A stretch of 64,000 nt of DNA from Jacaranda mimosifolia (lineage: Eukaryota > Streptophyta > Magnoliopsida > Lamiales > Bignoniaceae), in contig CM032123.1 in the NCBI GenBank assembly GCA_018894105.1, positions 26,761,744 to 26,825,743 of the forward strand. Reading direction: 5' to 3'. The notes under the pieces were generated by a model. The model saw only the letters and a program-made list of their open reading frames with translations. It ran no database searches and had not been told where the DNA came from. Within the stretch, counting starts at the first letter, position 1. Every line of letters begins with the position of its first letter. This document shows, in pieces, positions 36,440 through 48,779 of the stretch. The translations under genes and the position numbers were made by a program.

Positions 36440-39285
36440 AGCTGAATTCTTTTATTTACAACAAAATATATACACAACCTCAAGGTGTCAACATCAAACC
36501 TGACATATTACAATCTCTAAGTTCACATATAACATTCTAATAACCCATATAGATACATATGAACACCTGTTCTATTACAAAAGTATTTCTTCATTCCAAT
36601 GTCAGAACTTATATCTTTACCTTAACCCTATCCAAAAAATAAGGAAAAATGGGAGTAAGTCCATTGGACTTAGTGAGGGATAACATAACAGGTAGTAATA
36701 GATGCCTGTCGAGGGAAGAACATCTCAACAGATTCTAAATCACAAGAAATACATGAACTATTACGATTCAAGTAAGAACAAATATAGAAAATAGGAAACC
36801 CTCATGCCTTATTTCTCCAAGGCAAATTGCAAGCAATCAAGAAACGAGTACAAACGAGCAAACCCATACAAGATATGTATATCAATTTACCTTATTCCAA
36901 CTAAACAAGTACTTCCACAGCGTAACAGCTTGGCATACAATTGGTTTGCCCATACGGACTGTATGGTGCATTGCCCATACTGACTGTATGATGCATTGCA
37001 GATACCTAAGCGGACTTCTTAGCGTATCGCAAATACCTAAGTGGACTGCTTAGCGTATCATGGACACTCAGGAGGACTGCAAGGCATGTCCTAATTATCC
37101 CAGCATTCCGCATAGGACTTGCACTTGGCTCAAGTACTATATCCGCGCAAGTATAACAAATATCAATCAAGCAATTGGATTTGCAGACAAAGCAATATAT
37201 GAACCACCAACAAGTACAATAAGGTCAGCATGGCTTGATAACAGGGCACAAATGAGCAAGCATGTTGACAAGGCATCTGGTAACAATTCAAGATAGAAAC
37301 AAGTACCGAACAATAACAAGTACTGATCGAGACAAGTACCAGAGAAGACAAAAGGAAGTTCTGGGTGCCAAAACATACAAGAATGAACTCAATAGAGTGA
37401 AACCAAATACTGACCCTCACAGGGGTATACAAGTTAAATAACCAATTACGAACAAGTACACAATCAAGTACAGATATCAATAAAACGAGCAAGTACCACT
37501 TAAGCAAATGTAACCCTCACAGGGGTTTTACCACAAGAACAAATAGAATCAGTGCCAGATTGGCAGACCCTTACAGGGGGTATACAAGTTAAATAACCGA
37601 TTACGAACAAGTACACAATCAAGTACAAATCTCAATAAAATGAGCAAGTACCATTCAAGAAAATGTAACCCTCACAAGGGTTTTACCATAAGAACAGATA
37701 GAATCAATGCCAGATTGGCAAACCCTCACCTCCATAACCTCAGAAGATGCAAGTCTTGCCAAGTGTCTATTGGTCCTCGTGACCCACGTCGTCGTCACCT
37801 AACCAAAATAATATATTTATAGTTAGAATCCATATTCAGCTCTAAATATCCTCAAGAATTATAATTATACTAATAGTAGCCTAAAATCACAATTCTCTCG
37901 GCTATTATAGAAATTTCGGCATTATTAATATTACAATGCTAATAGAATCTCATCATACCACAACTTATTAGATTATGTCGATTCTATTGTGATAATAAAA
38001 TCCATGCCTTACTTACTTAACCATCCTTATATTGTTGTTTAGAATCAACGAAAATAACCCAACTGTCTAATTATTGTAGTTTATACCTCAAATACATAAA
38101 GTTAGGATTTCTTCTTTTAATACTCAATAATTTTCATAATCTTCGATAATATAACACCATCTAGTTTTACTAATCTCAATCTGGCACATGCATATATGAA
38201 GTTTTAGTCCCATCGACTTAAATTGCCCATTTATCATATCACTAATTCTCATTTTCATCAATCATAATTATTTGACTTAATTATCTCAATTAATCCTATT
38301 ATTACATAAAATAATATAGATCCGGGTCCACCAACTACACTATAGCCATCTATGGATGGTCATTATATTTATAGAAGCCATGATAACCTCATTTCATAAT
38401 ATAATACAAGATTTAAAATAATACTATAAAACATGTATATATATATATAATCAAATCCTTCCCAACTCTATTACCCACGAATCACTCAGTTGAGATCCCA
38501 AATTCTCCAACCAAGACCACCACTGTGATCGTTGCGTCGAGGAATAAATTTTGTCTCAACACCGCCGCCGCGCCGCTGCTGCCAGAACATATAACTTTTA
38601 CCACTATAGTGATTTTCTTGGCGAGAGCTATCCAATGCACCTTTCAATTTCCTATTCTGTTGTCGGGAAGGGTCTCAATTGAATCCTCCACCAGAAATCA
38701 TGCCTAGAAAACCTAGTTTAGCCCTGTTCCGCTGTCGCCCGCCAACTCGGCCGTGGTCAAGCTTTGGTCTTCAAGTTCTCTGGTGAGTCATCGACGTAAT
38801 GGCTTGCATGTGATGAGGTTGTGAGGCTGAGGGTGTGGGGATGAAGATGTTGGGAGTGGCTAGCCAAGAATGGCTATGGTTGGAGAGATCACCGGAGGGG
38901 AAGGGAGTGAGGTCGCGGTGAAGGTAAAGAAATGAAATTAGGTGGAATTGCAAAATTGAGATATTTATAAGGGCAAATTCCAAATTCAATTTTTGTCCCC
39001 AGAAAATAAATAAAATTAGGCTTTTAAGCCCTGCAATTTATTAAAATAAACGTTGAACCCTAGTTGACTTAGGGCCTTCCATGCAAACCCCGGTCTCTCC
39101 CAAAGTTGTGCAAATTGTGGTTTGGCCCCAAAAGTTTATAAAATGAAATCAAGTTTGTTAAAATTATAAATTGACCACAAAACTTCTAAAAATAACTAAT
39201 AAGTTAAAATTCATAGAAATAGGTATAATAGTAATAAATTGACAATTAGATTAGTACAAATCAAGAAAATTCTAGGGGTGTTACA
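36440..39285 (-). repeat. LTR-like block, probable Ty3/Gypsy-type solo LTR or LTR end
   Basis: The right edge on the minus strand begins TGTAACACCCCTAGAATTTT, a very common start of plant Gypsy LTRs. Inside are short repeated motifs: CATACGGACTGTATG-like copies (36,951-36,990), TACCTAAGCGGACTTCTTAG-like copies (37,003-37,050) and a 154-bp tandem duplication (37,413-37,720). No frame has a retroelement domain. The left edge is uncertain, and I could not confirm a target duplication (TAATA follows the right edge). Confidence 0.45.
37413..37720. repeat. 154-bp tandem duplication
   Basis: Two copies, 37,413-37,566 and 37,567-37,720, start ACCCTCACAGGGGTATACAA or a close variant and match along their length with few differences. 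A shorter ACCCTCACAGGGG motif recurs inside each copy. Confidence 0.88.
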
Positions 39286-39890
39286 TAATATATCAAATAA
39301 AATTATTTAATATATAATAATTATATTTAATGATATTTTAGCGAGATTAATCAAATAAGTATATATTCTTTAATATCCGATAGTTAAATTCATTTATTAT
39401 TATATAATATAATTAAATTTTTTAAAAAATTGTTAAAGTTATATTTAAATTCAAATAAAAACATTAAAGTTATATTTAAATTTTTAAAAATTTTAAAGTG
39501 AAGAAAGTATCAAAAAAATCCTCACAAATTCAAAATTATTACAAATAGGTCTAAGGCTATTTATGTCTTTTGACATTTCTCTCTTTTTTCATCTTTTCTT
39601 TTTTTTTTTTTCAAAGTTCAGGAGATGAATATAATTTTGGAAACATTGAGAACGTTTTTGTAATTAGGCCAAACTAGAGGGATTATGGATGTAAATAAAG
39701 CAAATCTAAAGGGAAAAAAAAAATGGAAAACCAATGGTAAACTCCATAATTTGGTCATTTCAATTTACATTGGCAACAGACTTTTCTCTTAGGCTAGGAT
39801 AGATAATGGAGAGATAGAGAGAGGCAAACAAAGAAGCAAACAGAATGAGAAAGAGAGTTGTGAAAAGAGAAGTCCACTATAAGATCTCAA
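39286..39890. other. AT-rich intergenic spacer
   Basis: No gene seen. A and T tracts dominate; the stretch after about 39,785 becomes purine-rich (GAGAGATAGAGAGAGG) and may be the 5' leader of the decayed gene that follows. Confidence 0.45.
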
Positions 39891-39904
39891 TCAATTTCCT
39901 TTTC

Positions 39905-41718
39905 ACAAACCACTAGCAAAAAAAGCTCGAATCTTTCTTCTTGTTCTTTTGCATTTGTTGTTTCTGGTGAAACTCCCAAAGGTTGTTTGAGATTCTATTC
40001 TTCATTTTCATCATCATCTTCCTCTTCAAGAAATCAACTAAAGGTTGTTTGAAATTTTGTTTTTCATCTTCATCATTTTTTTCTTCAAAAAATAATATTG
40101 ACAAAAAGTCAAAAACTCTCTCCAAAAATAGCAAATGAGCCCAAGAAATCGATAGCAGATACATCAAAGGTACTTCCCAGATCCAAAGAAAATAAAATGC
40201 CAAGAAAAGCCTTTTTGCCAGAAGAAACTAGCCCCAGTACCTCACCTAGAGGCAGTTGTAATGCCCCATTCCATATGGAGTAAATATTGAAAGAAGGAGT
40301 ATTATATAAGCTCTGGCCAAAGAACTCATGAGCATATATTGGATATCCCTTTTGGGCAAGTTGATTATAGCTCAATTTCAAGATGCATTCTGTGGGTTTG
40401 GAGGTAATTCTTGCATCCAATGAGCTCGTGGACTCGGGATGTGACAAATGGTATCAAAGCCATCACCACTCGGAATATTGAGAGCTAAAGGCTATATAGG
40501 GCAAAGTACTATGTGTGGGGAAGCCACCTCTTGAACTTGTGGGACAAAGTGCTACACATACAGGAGCCACCTCTAGAGTCCCAACGCCAGGTAACTGATC
40601 TTATACCTGTGTCATGCTGCAATGTGGACGTCGTATTCTGAAGGAGGGGTGATTGTAATGCCCCATCCCACATAGACTAAATACTGAAAGAAAGATTATT
40701 ATATAAGCTTTGGCCAAATAACTCATGTGTATCTATTGGATATTCCTTTTGGACAAGTTGATTATAACCCAATTTTAGGATGCACTTTGTGGATTTGGAG
40801 GCAATTCTTATGTCTAACAGGCTCGCTGCTTGGGGCGTGACAATAGTATTGAAAAAATAATGCAATTCCTTAAGTTAATTGCAAAATGGCTAAAGATCAA
40901 AACTTTAATTTACTCGGGGTAATCCCATGAGTCAATTGTAAAAAGGGTCTAAAGGATTTTAGGCAAAGATGAAAAAGTCTCAAGAAAATGGTTTAAGAGA
41001 ATGAGCCTTTGAGCTACTTGGAGTGACCAATAATAGTGATTTGAGTTGTTCTCAGAACTGTACTCATGTGGGGAAAGTAACAAGCGGGCGTGGTTTAGAT
41101 TTTGCACATTTTGTTGGCCATAAAATTATCATTAAAGGATTTAATTTGTTAGAGAGACAATTCTAATAGTGGTTTTATTGTGAAAAAACCTCCTCTGGAA
41201 CCCTCATTATCTCCTAAAATTCATTGTCAGTCCTATTCTAAACTGCTTGTTTTAAAGTTGGCAGCAACCTTTCTTAGGGGTCACCGATAAGAGAAAGTGC
41301 AGGTGTAGAGGGAGTCTTAAATGAGGTTTTTGACAAAGCCAATCCTTTTAATGATGTAAAGAAAGATAATAATGTGGCCAATAATTTGCCGGATTTTTCA
41401 ATTCCTTCACTTGCCGAGGCTTCAATTCAGTGGTTGGTATCTCCCTGCAATGAGGATTATAAGGGTCAGGGAAATGATTCTAGTAATAGATTAGACCAAT
41501 CTATAATGGTATGTGATAATGTTTTAGGCACAGCTAATTTATTATCTTCACCTTCAATGCTGTGTGGAAATGCATCTAATTTATTATGTGTTAAAAGTAG
41601 CTTTAGTGGCTACAGTAATGTAGGTAATATGGCAAATAAACAGGGAAATGAGAATTCTATACTTTGCCATATTAAAAAAGTAATTTGTAATAAGGAAAAA
41701 AATAAAAAAAGGAGATAA
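39905..41718 (+). pseudogene. Decayed plant-specific protein gene split by a TRIM element
   Basis: Before the TRIM, a + frame (40,098-40,256) reads MTKSQKLSPKIANEP and on, basic and Ser/Pro-rich, ending TSPSTSPRGS. Straight after the TRIM (40,843) the same frame resumes as SIEKIMQFLKLIAKWLK before stops. Further on, 41,374-41,718 (114 residues) contains PSLAEASIQWLVSPCNED, which resembles the EASxxWLLSPC motif I recall from plant proteins of unknown function. Between them lie stops and frame changes (for example FIVKKPPLEPSLSPKIH at about 41,170-41,230). I infer one old gene, now dead. The identity is uncertain and the last part could be separate. Confidence 0.4.
40257..40842 (+). mobile_element. 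TRIM (terminal-repeat retrotransposon in miniature)
   Basis: A 586-bp element with LTR-like direct repeats at 40,257-40,447 and 40,654-40,842 (about 190 bp each, TGTAATGCCCC at the start and a GTGACA end). The primer site TGGTATCAAAGCC (40,450-40,462) follows the first repeat, and the purine tract AAGGAGGGG lies just before the second. The internal part is only about 200 bp and non-coding. These are the defining features of TRIMs, which depend on other elements for movement. The flanks are GCAGT and ATAGT, an imperfect target duplication. Confidence 0.85.
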
Positions 41719-41759
41719 GCATAAAGAATTCTCCAGAGACTTGAAGGCGGTTAAAAAGA

Positions 41760-42115
41760 TTATTTTTTGGAATGAAGACATGGCTTCATTATCACCAAGA
41801 ATTGAGAGTTGATTGTGAGGCCTACAAGATGCCACATCACTCATTTGATTACAAGCATTAACCGCCATTGTGATGCCTATATATTTGTGTGCGTAGTATG
41901 TACTTATAATGATAGAATATAGACATTGAGAGAGGTAGTGCATACATAGAGACAGATATGCATGAGATATTAGTGTAGAAAACTAGAGCAAAAATATAGT
42001 TTCAAAGTTTTATTGCATGAATTTTGGATAAGGATTGTAATATTGCATTGTTATATCAAATTCTTTCCTCCAATTTATCATTTCTCTCTTATATTATATA
42101 TTTACACCCCATAGA
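41760..42115 (+). repeat. 5' LTR remnant of a Copia element
   Basis: This segment lies directly before a primer-site-like TGGTATTGGAGCC (42,120-42,132) and a gag start, so it should be LTR. Its left edge is not determinable because the partner LTR is missing. Confidence 0.5.
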
Positions 42116-42119
42116 TTTG

Positions 42120-43490
42120 TGGTATTGGAGCCACCCCTTGGCTTGAGAACCTCTTTTACTCATAAAAATGGCTTCAAGCAGCAACAATGACCTTGGCTTC
42201 TCATATTCCCAACAAGGTGTTCCAATCTTTGTTGGTCAAGATTATGAGTTATAAAGTGTTCTAATGAGGATGTTGTTTGTGTCCCATGAACTTTGGGATG
42301 TCGTTAAAGAGGGGCATGAAACATATACGCCACAGAAAGAAGAAACATTAACAACATCAAAGAAGAGAGAGCATAAGGAGAACAAGACCAAAGGTGCAAG
42401 AGCCTTGTCCTTTATGCACCAAGGGGTAATTTGATCTATCATTCCGAGCACTACGGGTGTGAAAACATTAAAAGATGCATGAAAATTTTTGAAAAGTCAA
42501 TTTGGAGGATATGAAAAGGTTATCTCCATTAAGTTGCAAAATTTATGATGGGATTTTGATAACCTAGCCATGAAAGAAGTAAAAAATGAGCAAGAATTCT
42601 TTTCTAGAGTTTCTACCATAGTTAGTCAAATCAGAGGATATGGTGATACTATTGAAGATTGGAAGTTCATAGAAAAAGCACTATGAAGTTTACCAGCAAA
42701 GTTCGAGCATATAGTCGCTGTAATTGAAGAATCTAAAGATTTGTCAAAATTATCTTTGGATGAACTCATGAGATCATTAGAAGAACATGAAAAGAGGATG
42801 AGCAGATTTTCAAGTCAAAGCTTGGAATAAGCCTTTTAGGTAAAAACTAATATTTCAGAGTAGAGAAATCAGAAAAATGACCTTATGCAAAAAGGTTCAA
42901 CAGGAAGAAGTTATGATAAATATCAAAACCTCCATGGCCAAGGATGAAGATGAAGGAGTAACTTTAATCTGAGAAATTCTAGTAAGAATCTAGATTTTTA
43001 TTGTCAAATCTATAGAAAAAGTGGTCATGACACTAAAGACTACCGCCACAAATATAAGAAATATAAGAATGCATGTCATTCCCAAAGTGATTGCTGGCAT
43101 AAAGATGATGGAGAATTAAATAAAGCCAACTTCACAGAAGCTGATAAAATTTTTTATTCCTGCCTAAATTCTCAACAATAACTTGAGAATATTTGGTATG
43201 TGGATAGTAGATGCAGCAATCACATGTGTGGAAATAAGAAAATATTCGTGAAGCCCGATGAGTTATATTCATCATAATTGAAATTAGGGGATGGAAAAAC
43301 CCACCAAATTACGGGGAAAGCAGAAATTGTGGTCCAAACAAAAGAAGGTAAAATTAATATCATTAAGGATGTCTTTTATGTTCCTGATTTAGCACAAAAA
43401 TTGTTGAGTATTGGTCATCTGTTGGAGAAAGATTACGAAATAGAGTTCAATAAGCTTGAAATTCTAAAATTAAGAGATTTTGAGTGCTAA
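42120..43490 (+). pseudogene. Copia gag-protease fragment
   Basis: After the primer-site variant (42,120-42,132), a gag start at 42,168 reads MASSSNNDLGFSYSQQGVPI and soon hits a stop. UBN2-type gag follows in pieces (GARALSFMHQG, FFSRVSTIVSQIRGYGD, LPAKFEHIVAVIEESKDLSK, LEEHEKR). Next come a damaged zinc-knuckle region (about 42,998-43,080) and the protease start WYVDSRCSNHMCG (about 43,195-43,235), in which the active-site Asp-Ser-Gly has become Asp-Ser-Arg. A 70-residue open piece then runs 43,278-43,490 (VFYVPDLAQKLLSIGHLLEK). Integrase, RT and the second LTR are absent: the element is truncated at about 43,490. Confidence 0.85.
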
Positions 43491-43845
43491 GTTCAATCAC
43501 CTTGAATGTTAATCTATTTATATAGTAGCTTCTTCTGTTAGTTATCCTAAAAATTCTAATTTAAGGAAGAAATTTCTAGCAAAACAAAATCTAATATAAA
43601 TTAGATAATTAAATCATTTAAAATTTTAACTAATGATTTACTATCAAATGTCTTTTTAGCTCCTTAAAATTTTTATGCATTATTCCATCCTCTCAATTGA
43701 GTAATTAACATAATTTCACGTCTCTCTTTTTCCTCCATTTGTTATTACTAGTCATTTCATTTCATTAACCTTAACATTATTTTTGATAACCACTCAAACT
43801 TCTGAAAAACTCATGAGTTAGTAGTACATAATCCACAGATACTAC
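43491..43845. other. AT-rich spacer after the Copia fragment
   Basis: No coding sequence or element recognised. Confidence 0.4.
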
Positions 43846-45113
43846 AACAACCTTTTTGCCAACATATAAACAAATAGATACTAAATGTCATCAGTTGTTC
43901 ATGAAAAAGCAACCTCGCACATAACCCACAACAACCTTAAGATTCCAATTGAAAAAGCCTAAACTTAATAAACCAACACTTAACAAAAAGTCAATTAAGG
44001 CAAATCAAAAAAACTTCTGCACATTCCCAACAAGTCAGCAAGGGCAAACAAATAGCAAATAGATTGCATTGAACAATAACTCAAAATGAATCATTCCAGC
44101 AAACACTAAAATTCAAACATAAATCAGTTTCACCATGCACAATAAAATTAGCATTATCAAACATGGGTAAATTTAAAGTAATGAGTGAATCAAGACTAAC
44201 CAAAAATCGGGGGATTTGAGACTGTGACCAAGAACTTTTCGGAATTCAAAATTGAAACTCAGCATATCACCTAAAAATAACAAAACATAGAAATAGTTAC
44301 TATTTCTAAGGCTTAAACATCATCTAATTAATTTGTAGCTATGAAAAATTCATTAAACTAATTTTTCTATCAAGATTAATACTTTGAAAGTTTCAAAAAT
44401 AAAAATAAAAATATTCAAAACCTAGGTTTTAGGTGAGAAAATTAGGGTAGAATAAGGAACATTTACTAGAAAAACATCACCTACTCAATCATATTTTTGT
44501 GTTGGTCAGATTATTGAAGATGTTGCATTTGAGCTTTGCTCATGTTAATAGGTGTGTGTGTTTGAGTAGTGGTTGTCGGTAAGACTGATGGTGGTGCATT
44601 TTCTTTGAGGATAGGTAAGGGTGGTGCGTGTGAACTGCAAATAGGGTGGAAGAGAGAAGAGAACTATAAGGTAAGAAATGAGAGAAGATGAAGGGAAATA
44701 GAGAGGGAAAGAAAAGAGCAAAGAGGGAAATAATTTGAGGGGAAGATAAAAGAAAGGAACAAAGAAAAGGAAATAATTAAATAAAGTCTTTTTTTAGTGA
44801 AAAGAAAAAAAATGTGGGAAGAAAGAAGAAATGCTTTTTGGTAGAATATATTTTTTTTTTAAAAAAGTGAATGTTGGAGCCAATTCTTTTGGGGCAGTTT
44901 TTTTACTACACAAAATACAAATTTACTATGAATTTTTGGGTGTAGCAAATAGTTTCTTTAAATTATGCTACTTGGGCATAGTAAAAAGCTGGGACAATGT
45001 AGTTTTGGCAATGTTTTTGCTACGCAGTCATTTTTGTTGTAATAAAATACCTTTTGGAGCAATGTTTTAGCCATAGTAAAAGAATTCGTAACAAAAGGCT
45101 ATTTTTCATGTAG
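43846..45113. mobile_element. Possible non-autonomous DNA transposon (CACTA-like ends)
   Basis: The left edge ACTACAACAACCTTTTTGCC and the right edge read inward on the other strand (ACTACATGAAAAATAGCCTT, then TTGTTAC) share the ACTACA start and a CCTTTT block. Short motifs of the form GTAGCAAAAA / TTTTTGCTAC recur near the right end (44,890-45,080), as subterminal repeats do in CACTA elements. The interior is non-coding and contains a purine-rich tract (about 44,640-44,830). No 3-bp target duplication was confirmed. Confidence 0.3.
44640..44830 (+). repeat. Purine-rich tract
   Basis: About 190 bases of nearly pure A/G on the + strand (GAAAGAAAAGAGCAAAGAGG style). Non-coding; lies within the possible CACTA-like element. 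Confidence 0.75.
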
Positions 45114-45450
45114 TTCCACAGACAATGATTTGAGAGCAGTGCAAACTATACAGTTATCAGGAAGGACAATATCAAGATCCCTGAGTTTGGATTGGATGTG
45201 AACCATTTTCAAAATATATTCCCTAATCCCACAGGAGTTATTGTACTTCATACCTGCCAAATCACTCATTAGATTCCTAGTCTCAAACTTATCAGACACT
45301 TGATACGTTTATTCTACTGTGTGGAAAATTTTCCTAGCATTATTGATATAAAGATGTGTACTAACCAAATGCTTAACAATAGAATTTTTTTATAACTAAA
45401 AGGCTTAGGCTATTGGACTTCTCCCACTAAGCATAAGATCTTTTCACAGA
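45099..45450 (-). pseudogene. Copia gag (UBN2) fragment
   Basis: The minus strand reads NNARKIFHTVE, a stop, YQVSDKFETRNLMSDLAGM, then REYILKMVHIQSKLRDLDIV and LPDNCIVCTALKSLSVEL, the typical middle of Copia gag. It ends abruptly at about 45,110, where the neighbouring possible DNA element begins. No LTRs were seen. Confidence 0.75.
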
Positions 45451-46140
45451 GTCAAAAGCATTATTAGAAAGTTGGGATGTTAATCCTTCCATGAAGCTAT
45501 ATTAATATTAGCTAATCCTAGAACAAATTCAATTTCACACTTTCATCTCTTATAATTTTCGCTATTCAATAGCTAAACAGTAGCATTACCAAAAAGTTAT
45601 TCCAAATCACATTAGTTATTCAAAACAATAAGAATGTAACAAATCATTGTCAATAATAGGTAATTAACTAAAATAAGCTTAATTCCTCATAGAGTTCTCA
45701 TGAGTTACGTGAAACTCCCCTTCGGGCAGAGCATGCCACACACACAAGGCCTCTCATTTAGAATGGTGCAGAGATGCACTAATTGTTGAAGAGTTGCCTC
45801 CTTTGAAAAACAAATCTTCTAGATTAGTATATCTCTGTCAATATGTTCTACACCAACAAAATCAATTATCACACATATCTAACCTCCTTTGGGTAGGTAA
45901 GAAGGGAGAGTCTATAGTGAGGTATATTCGTATTACCTCAAATAAGGTATCATTAAATAAATGACACGTGGCTATTTTACAACAGGTTATCGCTCAATGT
46001 ACAACAAGTTGCAGGTAAATATTTTAAATTTTTATTACATTAAGTGAGTGTTAAATATTTAAAAATAATAATTGAAATATATTTCTTAAAAAATAATTAA
46101 AATACCCTGCCTAATTTTAAAATTTGTCTTCTGTCTATCT
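45451..46140. other. Intergenic, no gene recognised
   Basis: AT-rich with no gene-like frame. It may contain the promoter for transcripts of the next region. Confidence 0.4.
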
Positions 46141-47912
46141 CATCTTTGAACGCTGGCTGATCCTTGTTTTCCTAAAAAACAAATTTCGAAGTCCTAATCC
46201 CACCTTGCATGCACTCAAAAAGGGCAAAGAAGAAGAGGCTGGATGAATTGGCGGGTGGAGAATCTCGGAAACAAATTAATTAGAATTTTCTCAGAAGAAC
46301 GATAGCTGATTCTCTCAGTTGCTTATATCCCATCAAACTCAGTGCTTTAACTACTGTAAGAATTCTTATTACTCATGGTTTCCGTAGGAATTAGATATGC
46401 TTCAACAAGAATTACCCCAACAGCGAATTTTGATGTGACCTAAGCGTCTTGTTAAAATGCCCCAGTCATGATTTTTATATTTATATTGTTAAGCGCTATG
46501 TTTTTGTTCAGTCACAAACAGTAAAATAGGGTTTAGGGTTCATCTCTTTTGCCCCCAGTTTATGATGAAATAATTAGTCAGAATTACTGGTACTACTTTT
46601 TGTTCTATGGATCAGTAGGTATATTGCGGTTTAACAGGTGCTAATAGGATTACTGTTATAGATATATTGCCCTTCTGCGCTCGCTTATGCATTGAAGTTT
46701 TGATTGTTTCTTTTTCCATTTTTTCCCCAGTTAATTTCATTAATAATACCCCATTTTAATTGTGATTCACAGTAAAGAAAACTTTACACACATATACATA
46801 TATACATATAGGTTTGACTAGAGTTTGAACTCTAAACTTCACATATGTAAATTGTTGCTTCCTAATGCTTGGAATGGAGACAAAAAGATGATTCCTCCAC
46901 GAGTTACGTCTGATATAGAAAAGTCAAGAATTCGGGTTTTAAGGATGTTGATCAATTCCTAGATATTGATTGTCAAGAAATTCCAAAGAATATTGATTAT
47001 AAGTTCTTACGATGGCCAACCAAGGATACCGAGTAGGGACGGTAGGACTTGTTCTCCATGTGGTTGATCTAAAACTTATGCCACTTCAAAGCATTATATC
47101 TTCCTCATGAGTGGTATTATGGATGCTCAAATCATTGCTTCCAATTGGAAACAGCTGAAGATTTTGATTTTCTTTTATCCCACTCTCAGAATAATTGTCA
47201 TCATCCTTGGAGGGCAGTAATATGCTGAGGTTCAGTGCACCAAATGGTTTTACATTTTCTTGGCATGAAGTTTTTTGTGCATTCATCAATTGTTTGTACA
47301 GAGTTGTTGGGGGGCAAGCATGAAGATAAGTCCAATTACCAGCAGATTGAATTCTTTGCTGTTAAAATCTTATGCTGCAATTCCCTCTGATGCAATTGTG
47401 TCCACCCATCTCTGTTACATTCCGCTATCACTGCTCCATGCATTGATACAGGATATTGACTGTTTTTCCTTTGAAATACAACATACAGGATCTGATGTCT
47501 GATGATGGCAACTTGGAGGCTGATCTTCAGCAGACAGTTACCTCAGGTATGTGTGTGGGTTCAGTCTGGTGTTGAACAAAAACCTCCCTGGGTTCTTGGA
47601 TGGACTTGAGGTATTATGAGGCACCTGTGGGGATCAGTGCTGTCTGAAATGGAATGATAATATGATAACCCTGGATGTAGGATATTATTCTTTGGGCAGA
47701 TCGATTTCCTCATATCAAGGAAGTGGTTGAGAGATGATCTAATTATCTCTGATGATCGACCAAGTTTTAACAGCTATGAAATTCCTCATGCGCCTTTTCA
47801 AGTGTTGGGTTGCGGAAGGCGACACTTGCACAGCCATGTTGACTACTTAGTGAAGAAGCTGGTACAAAAAGCTAAGGTCCTTCTTGATGAATCCTTGGAT
47901 CTAAAATTTTGA
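46141..47912 (+). CDS. Unrecognised gene or gene remnant on the + strand
   Basis: The best-supported part is the terminal exon 47,699-47,912. After a GGGCAG acceptor it reads IDFLISRKWLRDDLIISDDR and continues through SFNSYEIPHAPFQVLGCGRR to KVLLDESLDLKF and a stop. A shorter exon-like segment at about 47,489-47,547 reads DLMSDDGNLEADLQQTVTS before a GTATGT donor. Possible upstream leader sequence begins near 46,141. I cannot build a full protein from the window and recognise no domain. It could be a short lineage-specific gene or the 3' remnant of a larger one. Confidence 0.35.
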
Positions 47913-48700
47913 GATGGGGTAGAGATAGTACTTATATTTTGGTGTTTTAGCCTTTGTGTTTTACTTGTAGGTTGAAACTCATGGGTTTGTGCTGTTAGCC
48001 TTGTACATGCTTTTGTAAATTCGTCCTTTTAAGTATGGTAAGAAATTGCTGATTTCTGAGGCACAAGCCAGAAGGCTGCGTCCCTTTTGCTGCAATAATG
48101 ATTTTTACCATATTTGGTGGGAAAACCTTAATTGTTCTTTTTTTTTCTTTTTCTTTTTTAATTATTGTTGAAAGGAACGTAAAGGAAAGTAAGGCTCCTG
48201 GATTGCTGGGCATCGTTATTGTTGAATATATAATATAATAACACAGATTAGTATGTAATATGAATAACATAGCGTCTTCTTAATACCAAGGGCTTGTTTG
48301 CTGGGTAATGGAATCAATGTCTTCTGGCAAAAATACTTTTATAAATAAAAGTAGATGGTCAATTCATTTTTATCTTTGAATTGAACTTGGAATTAAATTT
48401 AAACTTATAAATTGAGTTCAAATTTTAAGCAAACTTGATCCTTTGCTCAAAAAAATTTCAGCAGTTGCATTAAAATTCAAAATTGAACTTTTTTAAACTG
48501 ACGTAGATCACTCTTACTTAAATCAATTCCAGCTATTTACTTAGATCACTCTTAAATCAATTAATAATTATGTTAGAGCCAGTTAACTTTGCAGCAAATA
48601 ATAACGATCTACTCAGAAACCCGAAGTCAGGACGAGAAAATTTAGTCTAAAGTCCTTAATTATAAATTTAATATTGCTGTCATGGCCTGTCATCAACCAG
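47913..48700. other. Intergenic, no gene
   Basis: Probably begins with the 3' end of the preceding transcript. AT-rich, with no further gene or element recognised. Confidence 0.4.
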
Positions 48701-48779
48701 CTAATGCTATATAGAACAAAATTCCAACTTTTCTTGGACTAGACTTGCTGAAGTAACCTTAGCACGACCACCTGCTCGA

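Noticed and set aside
36951..37060. Short spaced repeats that could suggest a CRISPR-like array
   Set aside because: Only two to three imperfect copies, of unequal length, in a plant LTR-like block.
40109..40447. Minus-strand frame of 112 residues
   Set aside because: It translates the antisense of the TRIM repeat and the neighbouring decayed exon.
47086..47289. Minus-strand frame containing LQLFPI, reminiscent of the WUS-box
   Set aside because: The six-residue motif alone is weak; there is no homeodomain nearby and the frame lies within the span of a + strand gene candidate.
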